A DNA stretch of 12,543 bases from Campylobacteraceae bacterium (GCA_031276365.1 JAISNG010000009.1:1-12543); one strand, 5' to 3'. Counted from the stretch's first letter, positions 1 through 7,037 are shown. Program-made: numbers and translations. The notes: a model not told the origin generated them from the sequence alone.

Positions 1-492
1 AGCTCAATAATGCCAGGTAAAGTAAATCCCGTAATTCCAGAAGTTGTAAATCAAGTCTGCTTTCAGGTAATCGGCAGCGATATTACCGTTACGCTCGCAA
101 GCGAGGGCGGACAGCTGCAGCTTAACGTTTTTGAGCCTGTTATCGCATACAATCTTTTTAACTCCATAAATATGATGTGCCATGCGTTTCAAACGCTTGC
201 TTATACATGCGTAGATGGCATAACGGCAAATAAAGAGAGATGCAAAGAGCTGGTACTTAACAGTATAGGTCTTGTAACGGCACTAAACCCTTTCATTGGT
301 TATGAAAACTCAACTTCCGTAGCAAAAGAGGCGCTTGAAAGCGGCGGGTCTGTATATAACATAGTACTAGAAAGAAGACTTTTGGCAAAAGAGGAGCTTG
401 ACGATATCATAAGACCTGAAAATATGATAAAGCCGCGTAATTTCGGACTCTCTGAAAAACATAAATTAGACGGTAAATCCACAAAAAAATAG
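1..492 (+). CDS. aspA: Aspartate ammonia-lyase (aspartase), 3' part only
   Basis: Aspartase deaminates L-aspartate to fumarate and ammonia in the cytoplasm. The reading frame is open from the first base of the window, so the ATG at 10 is internal and the true start lies upstream. The fragment of 163 codons opens inside the fumarase/aspartase superfamily signature (SSIMPGKVNP), which holds the catalytic serine loop. It continues with PEVVNQVCFQVIG, QLQLNVFEPVIAYN, DGITANKE, NSIGLVTALNPFIGYE and the C-terminal VVLERGLL-like helix (IVLERRLLAKEELDDI). These segments follow the E. coli AspA sequence closely and favour aspartase over fumarase C. About two thirds of a roughly 470-residue enzyme is missing to the left. 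The stop at 490-492 is followed after 12 bases by dcuA, the usual partner gene, so the two are very likely one operon for fumarate supply. Confidence 0.95.
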   Translation, partial: SSIMPGKVNPVIPEVVNQVCFQVIGSDITVTLASEGGQLQLNVFEPVIAYNLFNSINMMCHAFQTLAYTCVDGITANKERCKELVLNSIGLVTALNPFIGYENSTSVAKEALESGGSVYNIVLERRLLAKEELDDIIRPENMIKPRNFGLSEKHKLDGKSTKK

Positions 493-504
493 AGGAGCAA
501 AACA

Positions 505-1860
505 ATGTTAAGTACTATTCTTAGTCCTGAAATTCTCTTGATACTGCAAATAACTGTAGTATTGGGAGCTATTTTCATAGGCGTTCGTTTGGGCGGTATA
601 GCGATAGGATATGCCGGCGGCATAGGTCTGATAATCTTATGTCTGTTTCTTGGGTTAGACCCAGGCGGCATTACAGGCGATAAGGTTTTAATACCGATAG
701 ATGTTATTTTAATCATCATGTCCGTTATCTCGGCAATTGCCGCAATGCAAGTTGCAGGAGGGCTTGATTATTTAGTCTATCTGGCGGAAAAGGTTTTAAG
801 AAAAAATCCAAAATATATAACATTTTTAGGACCTGCCGTAACATATTTTCTGACTATATTTGCAGGCACAGGACACACGGCGTTTTCGGCGCTTCCTGTT
901 ATTGCAGAGGTCGCAAAAGAGCAAGGCATTAAACCGTCCGTTCCGCTGAGTATTTCTGTCGTTTCATCACAGATTGCCATCACGGCTTCGCCTGTTTCTG
1001 CGGCGGTTATATATTTAAGCGGCGTATCGGAAGAGTATCTTGGAGTCGGCTATCTTACTATTTTGCTTATTTGCATTCCGACAACATTTGCGGCATGCAT
1101 GATAACAGCGTTTATATGCAATCTTTTTGACACAGACCTTAACAAAGACCGCGTTTATCAGGAGAGACTAAAGGAGGGATTGATTACATTTCGCGGCAAG
1201 CGTGAATTTGTTGCCAAAAAAGGTGCAAAACTATCCGTTTTATTCTTTTTAATCGGTATTTTTGCAGTTGTCCTATATGCCACGGCTATAAGCAAAAAGG
1301 TCGGCTGGATAGAAAATCCAATAGTAGGGCGCGATGCGGCTATTATTATGTTTATGCTCACAATCGCAACTCTTATATCAATTTTTTGCAAGATAGACAC
1401 GGATAAAGTTTTAAACGCTTCAACATTCAAATCAGGTATGACAGCCTGCATTTGCGTTCTTGGCGTTGCATGGCTTGGTTCTACTTTTGTAAGCGGCAAT
1501 ATTGACGGCATCAAAAATGTTGCGGGCGATTTATTGCAAACTTATCCATGGATGCTGGCAGTAACGCTCTTTTTTGCAAGTACGCTTTTGTATTCGCAAG
1601 CCGCAACCGCCAAAGCGCTTATTCCAACGGCGATTTTTCTAAGCGTAGATCCGACAACGCTCATAGCCTCTTTCGCGGCTGTCGGCGCACTGTTTGTACT
1701 TCCAACATATCCAACGCTTCTTGCCGCCGTTCAAATGGACGATACGGGAAGCACAAGGATAGGAAAATATATCTTCAACCACCCGTTTTTATTCCCAGGA
1801 GTACTGACGATAGCGATATCAGTAGCATTGGGCTTTGTAATAGCGCCTATATTGATTTAA
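505..1860 (+). CDS. dcuA: Anaerobic C4-dicarboxylate antiporter DcuA
   Basis: This is an inner-membrane exchanger that imports aspartate, fumarate or malate in exchange for succinate during anaerobic growth. The protein is 451 residues and strongly hydrophobic along its length, consistent with the 10 or more membrane spans of the Dcu family. Recognisable stretches are AMQVAGGLDYLV (about 80-91), FAGTGH (119-124), SQIAITASP (155-163), ACICVLGVAWLG (314-325), SQAATAKAL (364-372) and LPTYPTLLAAVQMDDTG (399-415). The last three match E. coli DcuA much better than DcuB. The start ATG has a clear AGGAG at 493-497, just after the aspA stop. Placement behind aspA mirrors the aspA-dcuA operon of enterobacteria and campylobacters: aspartate taken up here feeds AspA and succinate leaves. 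The protein is slightly longer than the roughly 433-residue E. coli form because of a longer N-terminus and loop insertions. Confidence 0.96.
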   Translation: MLSTILSPEILLILQITVVLGAIFIGVRLGGIAIGYAGGIGLIILCLFLGLDPGGITGDKVLIPIDVILIIMSVISAIAAMQVAGGLDYLVYLAEKVLRKNPKYITFLGPAVTYFLTIFAGTGHTAFSALPVIAEVAKEQGIKPSVPLSISVVSSQIAITASPVSAAVIYLSGVSEEYLGVGYLTILLICIPTTFAACMITAFICNLFDTDLNKDRVYQERLKEGLITFRGKREFVAKKGAKLSVLFFLIGIFAVVLYATAISKKVGWIENPIVGRDAAIIMFMLTIATLISIFCKIDTDKVLNASTFKSGMTACICVLGVAWLGSTFVSGNIDGIKNVAGDLLQTYPWMLAVTLFFASTLLYSQAATAKALIPTAIFLSVDPTTLIASFAAVGALFVLPTYPTLLAAVQMDDTGSTRIGKYIFNHPFLFPGVLTIAISVALGFVIAPILI

Positions 1861-1866
1861 TTTTTT

Positions 1867-1898
1867 TACATGGATAGAACAAAAGTTTTATCCATGTA
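1867..1898 (+). terminator. Long hairpin after dcuA, possible transcript end
   Basis: The arms TACATGGATA (1867-1876) and TATCCATGTA (1889-1898) pair perfectly. Inside them a G-U pair and AAC/GTT extend the stem around an AAAA loop, giving about 14 pairs. It begins 7 bases after the dcuA stop. A U-rich tract follows neither side in the right orientation: the T-run at 1861-1867 lies upstream and the downstream bases are CCCCATAAAG. It is therefore not a textbook rho-independent terminator, and may be a 3'-end-protecting stem or a weak terminator of the aspA-dcuA transcript. Confidence 0.45.
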
Positions 1899-1914
1899 TA
1901 CCCCATAAAGTATC

Positions 1915-1930
1915 TTTTTGATATCAAAAA
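1915..1930. promoter_or_regulatory. Perfect 16-bp palindrome, candidate operator
   Basis: TTTTTGATATCAAAAA reads the same on both strands with no spacer, so it suits a dimeric DNA-binding protein better than an RNA hairpin. It lies in the 178-bp gap between dcuA and the sensor-kinase gene, about 66 bp upstream of the proposed -10 box. The sequence is AT-rich and could arise by chance. Assignment as an operator is inference. Confidence 0.3.
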
Positions 1931-1995
1931 TGCTCATATTTTTTATTTTTTCATATTGGTTTTAAAAAATAGTATGGAAAAACACTTTTTTTCGC

Positions 1996-2001
1996 TAAAA
2001 T
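1996..2001 (+). promoter_or_regulatory. Probable -10 box for the sensor kinase operon
   Basis: TAAAAT follows a T-rich run and GC (TTTTTTTCGCTAAAAT), the arrangement typical of vegetative promoters in Campylobacterota, which rely on a -10 box and upstream T-rich tracts rather than a conserved -35. A transcript starting about 7 bases downstream would have a leader of roughly 30 nt before the ATG at 2039. Confidence 0.5.
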
Positions 2002-2038
2002 GCTTTATATTTTTGGGTTTGGTGTTTTGCAAATATAA

Positions 2039-3871
2039 ATGAAATTTCAAATAAAAATTTTTATTTTATTATTAATGTTCTCATGCGCCATTGCGGAAGA
2101 TAAGCAAGTGCTTATTATCAACTCATATCACCGCGGATTTCAATGGAGCGACGATGTGATAAACGGCATAGAGACAGTTTTGTCAGAGCGCATTGACATA
2201 ACAGCCAATATTTTATACATGGATTCAAAGCGTATCAACTCACATGAATATTATGAAAAACTGCTTGAACTTTACAAGATTCAACTGCAAAACCGTAAAT
2301 ATGATTTAATAATCACCGTTGACAAGTTTGCCTACGACTTCGTACTGCGATATTACAACGAACTTTTCACAAATGAGCCGATACTCTTTTCTGGACTTGA
2401 GCGAAACTCTGTCCAAGAGATAAAAAAGCGCGGACTCCAAGACAGGGTCTTTGGGGTGTACGAGAGAAGAGCTATCCGCGAAACCATCGCTATGATTTCA
2501 CAAATGATACCAAATCTGACAAAGCTTTATATCATCAACGACCAGAGTGAAAACGGAGACGATACAAATCCGTTCATACTTGAAGCTATAGCGGAAAATG
2601 AGAAAAATATAGAGATAGAGTATATCAGAGTATCTACTCTTGAAGAAATTGAGGAGAAATTTGCATCATACGGAAGCGGTGAAGCGATATTTTTTATAAG
2701 ATTTTACAACGACAAATACGGCAATTTTTACAGAAACAATCAAATAGCTATGACTCTTGAGAGGCTAAAAGCGCCCGTTTTTGTTACAGATACTCTTTTT
2801 ATCAGCAAAGGTGCGTTTGGCGGAAAGCTTGTGATGATTGATGAGCTTGGAAAAGAGACGGGAAGGGTTGCAATTGAGATTTTGGAGAATAGGCTAAAGT
2901 CGCTTTTTACGACGACGCTTGACAAATACTCTTTCCAATTTGACCTCAACAAAATGAAAGAGTTCAACATAAGCCCGAGCCTTGCCGTCGAGGATTATAC
3001 CGTTGTAAATATGCCGCAGACATTTTTTGACAAGCACAGAGAGTTTATAGACTTTGTCTTTGTCATCTCTCCGATTTTTGTTTTTCTCATTTTGGGGCTT
3101 TTGCATAATATTTATATGAGAATTAAAAATGAAAAGAAACTGCGCCTTGCGGAGCTTGAAAAAAACAAACATCAGCAGTTTGTCATCCAACAGTCAAAAT
3201 TGGCTGAGATAGGAGAGGTATTTTCGTCCATTGCTCATCAGTGGAAAAATCCTCTTGTGGAGATAGCAACCATCGCGCAGGAATACGCTTTTAAGCAACA
3301 TGACAAAAACAGTCAGTTCGTAAAGGATATCATGGTTCAGATACAATACATGACCGACACCATAAACGATTTTCAAAAGTTCATAATCCCCTCTGCGGTC
3401 AAAACCTCCTTCAATGTCGAGGAAGCTATAACATCTATGATGAAAATCATCAACCACACGATAAAGTATAACTACATAGATATCGTCATAAATAAAAAGA
3501 CGCCGACAAAGTTAAATGTTCAAGGCTACAAAAACGAATTTATGCAGATACTTTTAAACATAGTCAATAATGCCAAAGACCAAATCGCCGAACTTAGAAG
3601 CAAAAGAGCGATAAAAAGAGGACGGATAGAGTTTTTCATATATAACAGAAAAAATCTTGTCATCATAGAGATAAGCGACAACGCGCGCGGCATAGACAAC
3701 GACAAACTTCCTCACATATTTGATGCATACTATACAACTAAAAACAACGGACACGGCATAGGTCTTTACATGTCAAAACTTATAATAGAAAACAAAATGG
3801 GCGGAAAAATAGAAGCGTTCAACAAGGGAAAAGGCGCTTGCTTTAAAATATCATTGGAGGCTGAAAAATGA
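2039..3871 (+). CDS. Sensor histidine kinase with periplasmic ABC-substrate-binding-like domain
   Basis: This 610-residue protein is the membrane sensor of a two-component system. Residues 1-19 form a signal peptide (MKFQIKIFILLLMFSCAIA). Residues about 22-320 resemble the periplasmic domain related to ABC-transporter substrate-binding proteins (PF04392-like), with the opening INSYHRGFQWSDDVINGI typical of such sensors. One membrane span lies at about 338-359, then a short coiled coil (361-395) with no recognisable HAMP or PAS domain. The kinase core has an H-box IAHQWKNPL with H400 as likely phosphoacceptor, an N-box with N507, N510 and N511, a G1 box DNARGI (548-552), an F-box IFDAYYTTK and a G2 box GHGIGLYMSK (571-580). 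In G1 the usual first glycine of DxGxG is alanine. The start is supported by the signal peptide, although no good ribosome-binding site precedes it. The gene overlaps its regulator gene by 4 bp. The ligand is unknown. Confidence 0.88.
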   Translation: MKFQIKIFILLLMFSCAIAEDKQVLIINSYHRGFQWSDDVINGIETVLSERIDITANILYMDSKRINSHEYYEKLLELYKIQLQNRKYDLIITVDKFAYDFVLRYYNELFTNEPILFSGLERNSVQEIKKRGLQDRVFGVYERRAIRETIAMISQMIPNLTKLYIINDQSENGDDTNPFILEAIAENEKNIEIEYIRVSTLEEIEEKFASYGSGEAIFFIRFYNDKYGNFYRNNQIAMTLERLKAPVFVTDTLFISKGAFGGKLVMIDELGKETGRVAIEILENRLKSLFTTTLDKYSFQFDLNKMKEFNISPSLAVEDYTVVNMPQTFFDKHREFIDFVFVISPIFVFLILGLLHNIYMRIKNEKKLRLAELEKNKHQQFVIQQSKLAEIGEVFSSIAHQWKNPLVEIATIAQEYAFKQHDKNSQFVKDIMVQIQYMTDTINDFQKFIIPSAVKTSFNVEEAITSMMKIINHTIKYNYIDIVINKKTPTKLNVQGYKNEFMQILLNIVNNAKDQIAELRSKRAIKRGRIEFFIYNRKNLVIIEISDNARGIDNDKLPHIFDAYYTTKNNGHGIGLYMSKLIIENKMGGKIEAFNKGKGACFKISLEAEK

Positions 3872-4512
3872 AAATTCTGGTTTTGGAAGATAATGAAAGA
3901 CTGGCAAATCTGATAAAGGTTACTTTGGAACAGGAAGGGTTTAAGGCAGATGTCTTTTATGACGGAGATGAGGCGCTAAATGCGATAAACAACGGCTACC
4001 ATTGTTATGTTTTGGATATAAATGTCCCTTCCATTGACGGCATCAGCATACTTGATACGATAAGGCTTTATCATAAAAATACCCCCGTCATCATCATCAG
4101 CTCAAACCACGAACTTGAAAATATCCAAAAAGCTTACGAAATAGGCGCTGATGACTACCTGAAAAAACCATTTTTCAACTATGAACTTGTTCAGAAAATC
4201 AAAAAATTTTGCCGCTCTTCGGCAGCTTCGGTGATAAACCTCGCGGGCGGATATGTATTTAACTGCGAAAACAGCAGGCTTTACGACAATGAGGGCAATG
4301 AGATACCGCTTGCAAAAAAGGAGATACTCTTTTTTGAACTTTTTGTCAAAAACCGCCAGCGCATCGTTACCTTTCCTGAGATGGAAGAGTATATATGGGA
4401 GGGCGAGGAGACGTCAATCATGAATATCAGAGCGCTTGTCAAGCGGCTTCGCAAAAAACTTCCCGAAAATGCTATAAAAATCGTTAAAGAGATAGGTTAT
4501 GCGATTAATTAA
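3868..4512 (+). CDS. OmpR/PhoB-family response regulator
   Basis: This 214-residue transcription regulator is presumably phosphorylated by the kinase just upstream. The receiver domain (1-115) has the acidic pair E7 D8, the phosphoacceptor D50 in VLDINVP, S78 at the switch serine/threonine position, and K100 followed by proline. The C-terminal winged helix-turn-helix (about 125-214) contains the recognition helix MNIRALVKRLRKKL and ends with the family's typical EIGYAI. The ATG overlaps the kinase stop as ATGA, and GGAGG at 3856-3860 is its ribosome-binding site, so the two are translationally coupled. Its stop lies in a palindrome shared with the opposing cytochrome gene. Target genes cannot be read from sequence. 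The adjacent aspA-dcuA operon and the kinase operon itself are the obvious candidates, as inference only. Confidence 0.93.
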   Translation: MKILVLEDNERLANLIKVTLEQEGFKADVFYDGDEALNAINNGYHCYVLDINVPSIDGISILDTIRLYHKNTPVIIISSNHELENIQKAYEIGADDYLKKPFFNYELVQKIKKFCRSSAASVINLAGGYVFNCENSRLYDNEGNEIPLAKKEILFFELFVKNRQRIVTFPEMEEYIWEGEETSIMNIRALVKRLRKKLPENAIKIVKEIGYAIN

Positions 4513-4834
4513 GCCGTCTTGTTACATATTTGTACAAAATCTCCATCTCTTCATTTGTCAGAGAGTATTTTGGCATGATATCCTTTGGTGAGTTTAAAGC
4601 TTTGAAAAATGCGGCTTTTGTTACATTATCTATCGGCGGCGCGGAGACTTGCCTAATCTCCTCTTTTTTTCTTATATAAGCTATTATCATGCCTTTGCCG
4701 TCTTCGCCGTGGCATTTATTGCAGCCGATACTGCGCGGATTTGAATATAGAAGTTTCGCATAATCTCTCTTTTCTATGAAATCATCTGCACCAAGTGCGG
4801 AAAATATAAAAAACAGTATCGTTAATAGCCTCAT
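4505..4834 (-). CDS. Small periplasmic monohaem c-type cytochrome
   Basis: The protein has 109 residues. A signal peptide (MRLLTILFFIFSALG, cut near A16) sends it to the periplasm. One haem-attachment motif, CNKCH (38-42), is followed by GEDGKG, the usual class I cytochrome c continuation (CxxCHGxxGxG). Methionine 87 in DIMPKYSLT is the likely distal haem ligand, and the C-terminal helix EEMEILYKYVTRRL closes the fold. The family carries single electrons between membrane complexes and terminal reductases or oxidases. The partner is not identifiable here. Convergent to the response-regulator gene (8-bp tail overlap) and divergent from folD. No strong ribosome-binding site is visible before the ATG at 4834-4832, but the signal peptide supports this start. 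Confidence 0.9.
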   Translation of the reverse strand: MRLLTILFFIFSALGADDFIEKRDYAKLLYSNPRSIGCNKCHGEDGKGMIIAYIRKKEEIRQVSAPPIDNVTKAAFFKALNSPKDIMPKYSLTNEEMEILYKYVTRRLN

Positions 4835-4869
4835 GTTGTCAGTCTTTTGCCAAAATTTAATAGTTAAAT

Positions 4870-4880
4870 GGTATGATACC
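4870..4880. promoter_or_regulatory. Overlapping divergent -10 boxes for the cytochrome gene and folD
   Basis: GGTATGATACC is an 11-bp inverted repeat with one central base. Read on the plus strand it gives TATGAT (4872-4877), 40 bp before the folD start. Read on the minus strand it gives TATCAT (4878-4873), 38 bp before the cytochrome start and preceded by a T-rich GTTTGGG. Each would give a leader of roughly 30 nt. The spacer of 83 bp holds no other obvious -10 for either gene, so one site may serve both directions. Assignment is from pattern only. Confidence 0.5.
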
Positions 4881-4917
4881 CAAACAATTTTTACATCACT
4901 TTTAAAAAAGGAAGCTA

Positions 4918-5772
4918 ATGACGCTGCTTGACGGAAAAACGCTCTCGAACGCCATTCAAGACGAGATAAAAAAAGAGACTGACAAGCTTAGAGAAAAAAA
5001 CATAACCGCAGGACTTGCCGTAATCTTAGTAGGCGACGACCTCGCAAGCCAATCATACGTAAAGATGAAAGAGAAAGCATGCGACAAGGCTGGGATTTAT
5101 TCTATCTTGCACAAAATGCCCTCCTCTATATCCGAAGAGAAAATACTTGAAATCATCTCTATGATGAACAAAAATGCCAATATTGACGGTATTTTGGTGC
5201 AGCTTCCGCTTCCGCGCCATGTAAATCAGACTAAAATCATTGAAGCCATAGACCCCGCAAAAGATGTGGATGGATTTCACCCATTCAACGTTGGCCGCCT
5301 TGTTTTGGGACTTGATGGTTTTGTGCCGTGTACTCCGCTTGGCGTCATAAGGCTTTTGGAACATTACAAGATAGACGTAAAAGGCTTGAATGCGTGTGTT
5401 GTCGGGGCAAGCAACATAGTTGGAAAACCGATGATGAACCTTTTGTTAAACGCATTCGCGACGGTTGATATTTGCCATATTTACACTAAAGATTTGGCTT
5501 CTCACACGAAAAAAGCAGACCTTTTGATAGTAGGCGTTGGTAAAGCAGGACTTATAACAAAAGAGATGGTCAAAGATGATGCCATTGTGATTGATGTCGG
5601 CATAAACCATCTTCAAGACGGCAAATTGGTTGGAGATGTTGATTTTGCAAATGTTGCACCAAAATGTTCCTTCATCACACCTGTTCCCGGAGGCGTTGGT
5701 CCGATGACTATCGCGATGCTGCTTGAAAACACCATAAAAGCGGCAAAGAACAGGATTAGGCAGGCTTCATGA
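4918..5772 (+). CDS. folD: Methylenetetrahydrofolate dehydrogenase / methenyltetrahydrofolate cyclohydrolase
   Basis: This bifunctional cytoplasmic enzyme converts 5,10-methylene-THF to 10-formyl-THF through methenyl-THF, supplying one-carbon units for purines and for formylation of initiator tRNA. It has 284 residues, close to the E. coli length. The catalytic Y47-x-x-x-K51 (YVKMK) is present, followed by ILVQLPLP with Q95, DVDGFHP with D118, the dinucleotide-binding signature VVGASNIVGKP (161-171) and the C-terminal PVPGGVGPMT (255-264). Where E. coli has CHSRT after the fold's second strand, this protein has CHIYT (186-190), a position that bears on NADP binding, so the cofactor preference may differ. 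The ribosome-binding site AAGGAAG at 4908-4914 supports the start. The stop overlaps the lepB start. Confidence 0.97.
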   Translation: MTLLDGKTLSNAIQDEIKKETDKLREKNITAGLAVILVGDDLASQSYVKMKEKACDKAGIYSILHKMPSSISEEKILEIISMMNKNANIDGILVQLPLPRHVNQTKIIEAIDPAKDVDGFHPFNVGRLVLGLDGFVPCTPLGVIRLLEHYKIDVKGLNACVVGASNIVGKPMMNLLLNAFATVDICHIYTKDLASHTKKADLLIVGVGKAGLITKEMVKDDAIVIDVGINHLQDGKLVGDVDFANVAPKCSFITPVPGGVGPMTIAMLLENTIKAAKNRIRQAS

Positions 5773-6692
5773 AACGCATACTTCAAAAACTCTATAACTT
5801 TTCAAGCAGTTGGACTGGAACTATCATCATAGTTTTATTTGTGATATTTTTCATCATACAGCCTTTTATCATTCCGAGTGCATCTATGCAAAATTCGCTT
5901 CTTGTCGGCGATTTTCTATTTGCGAAAAAATTCTCTTACGGCATTCCGCTGCCAAGATTTCCCATCACAAATACACAGATATTTCCGGATATCTTTGGCA
6001 ACGGTCATCTTATTGAAGGAGCAAGACCAAAAAGAGGCGATATAGTTATATTTCTAAATCCTGCGGACAATAATGAAAATTACGTCAAAAGATGTTTTGC
6101 ACTCGGCGGAGATGAAGTTATATACAAAGACGATGCGTTTTATCTGCATCACAATGAAGGCGATGAATATATAAAAAATAACTACCCCAAAGAGAAAATA
6201 GTAGAACTTTTGGGCAAACTTTGGGTCAAAAATCCTTACATGGACGAACATGCGGGTATTAATTACGCATCAAGCCAAAATACTATGAAAAATATGATAT
6301 TATGGGAGAGCAATCCATGGTATCAAGGGCGCAAACTCGCAATGGATAAAGTATGGATTGATGAGTTGGAGCCGTTTACGTATGCGCTTTCAAGATTGAG
6401 TGTAGCTTATGCTAACCCACAAAATGGAGGCGAGGCTAAAGCCGTTGTGGTAACTATCCCGAATTTTAATGCTTTTTACATCAAGATAGCTGAAGACGAA
6501 TTTTTCATGATAGGCGATAACCGCGACAACTCTACAGACAGCAGATTTTTCGGCGCAATACCTTACAAATCCATAGTCGGCAAACCATGGTTTGTCTATT
6601 TTTCAATGAACTCAAACAAAATCCCGCGATGGGAACGAATGGGTAAATTTGTATCTACGCTTGACAAAAAAGAGTATGCAAAGAGCGAGTAA
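5769..6692 (+). CDS. lepB: Signal peptidase I
   Basis: This membrane-anchored serine protease removes signal peptides from exported proteins on the periplasmic side. The protein has 307 residues with a single N-terminal membrane anchor (about 17-35). Directly after it comes the catalytic box IIPSASMQNSLLVGDFL with nucleophile S39. Here alanine replaces the usual glycine of PSGSM. The general base is K107 in ENYVKRCFALGGD (box D), and GDNRDNSTDSR (249-259) is box E. Its ATG overlaps the folD stop as ATGA, so the two genes are coupled, a pairing I also recall from Campylobacter jejuni. The start is supported by the overlap and the short cytoplasmic N-terminus. A hairpin follows 8 bases after the stop. 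Confidence 0.96.
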   Translation: MKRILQKLYNFSSSWTGTIIIVLFVIFFIIQPFIIPSASMQNSLLVGDFLFAKKFSYGIPLPRFPITNTQIFPDIFGNGHLIEGARPKRGDIVIFLNPADNNENYVKRCFALGGDEVIYKDDAFYLHHNEGDEYIKNNYPKEKIVELLGKLWVKNPYMDEHAGINYASSQNTMKNMILWESNPWYQGRKLAMDKVWIDELEPFTYALSRLSVAYANPQNGGEAKAVVVTIPNFNAFYIKIAEDEFFMIGDNRDNSTDSRFFGAIPYKSIVGKPWFVYFSMNSNKIPRWERMGKFVSTLDKKEYAKSE

Positions 6693-6700
6693 ATATCAAT

Positions 6701-6727
6701 AGCGCATTTTGCATATACAAATGCGCT
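6701..6727 (+). terminator. Hairpin after lepB, possible terminator
   Basis: AGCGCATTT (6701-6709) and AAATGCGCT (6719-6727) form a perfect 9-bp stem around a 9-base loop, starting 8 bases after the lepB stop. No U-rich tract follows (CGCTTGCCGC), so if it ends the folD-lepB transcript it does so inefficiently or with help. The right arm runs straight into the first repeat unit of the spacer. Confidence 0.4.
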
Positions 6728-6735
6728 TCGCTTGC

Positions 6736-6800
6736 CGCATTCCGCCACTTCCACATAAATAATACGGCGTAAGTCGTCGTCGCAAGACAGGGGTGGGTAC
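6736..6800 (+). repeat. Decayed intergenic repeat unit, plus orientation
   Basis: It begins CCGCATTCC. Its best-preserved part is 6762-6786, which matches the corresponding 25 bases of the minus-strand copy at 7209-7267 in 20 positions (shared core AAGTCGTC/CAGTCGTC). The end, near GGGTACC (6795-6801), corresponds roughly to the GGGAATCC end of the other copy. The left half has diverged or gained bases. Confidence 0.5.
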
Positions 6801-6826
6801 CAAAAAGCAGCTTATTTGCCGTTAAA

Positions 6827-6855
6827 GAATGATGGCATCTACCCCTCCATCATTC
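6827..6855. repeat. Short inverted repeat
   Basis: GAATGATGG (6827-6835) and CCATCATTC (6847-6855) are perfect complements around an 11-base spacer. The right arm runs into CCCGCGCACTTTTGC, which resembles the CCGTCATTCCCG start of the spacer's repeat family, so this is probably part of the repeat cluster and not a terminator. Confidence 0.55.
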
Positions 6856-6933
6856 CCGCGCACTTTTGCTTCTCATATAATAATGACAATCTCTTCCGCC
6901 ATACTCATACAAACGATAAAAACATCACTCCGT

Positions 6934-6992
6934 CCGTCATACCCAAGCGAACGATACAACATCAGTCATTATCTGGAGGAATGCAAATACCC
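6934..6992 (+). repeat. 59-bp repeat, left inverted copy
   Basis: This aligns without gaps to the reverse complement of 7209-7267, with 45 of 59 positions identical. The longest exact block is GCGAACGATAC (6947-6957), and GAGGAATGC (6976-6984) is also exact. Eight of the 14 differences are G-to-A or C-to-T relative to the right copy, as expected if this copy has drifted toward AT. It is the innermost part of the left arm of the large inverted repeat. Confidence 0.8.
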
Positions 6993-7037
6993 AAATCTTC
7001 CCGTTAAATCCGCGATAGGACAACAAGCAAATATCAT

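Noticed and set aside
10..492. A complete gene starting at the ATG at 10
   Set aside because: The frame is open to the left edge and the ATG is the methionine inside the aspartase signature SSIMPGKVNP, so this is the tail of a longer gene.
300..719. 139-codon minus-strand frame opposite aspA-dcuA
   Set aside because: It is a shadow of two well-supported genes, with no recognisable domain.
1158..1514. 118-codon minus-strand frame opposite dcuA
   Set aside because: It is antisense to conserved membrane-protein sequence with no independent support.
505..1860. Annotation as DcuB rather than DcuA
   Set aside because: AMQVAGGLDYLV, SQAATAKAL and AAVQMDDTG match DcuA, whereas DcuB has clearly different residues at these places. 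Position behind aspA also fits DcuA.
6816..7007. 63-codon plus-strand frame in the spacer
   Set aside because: It overlaps the other repeat-derived frame, has no supporting signals and lies in the left arm of the inverted repeat.
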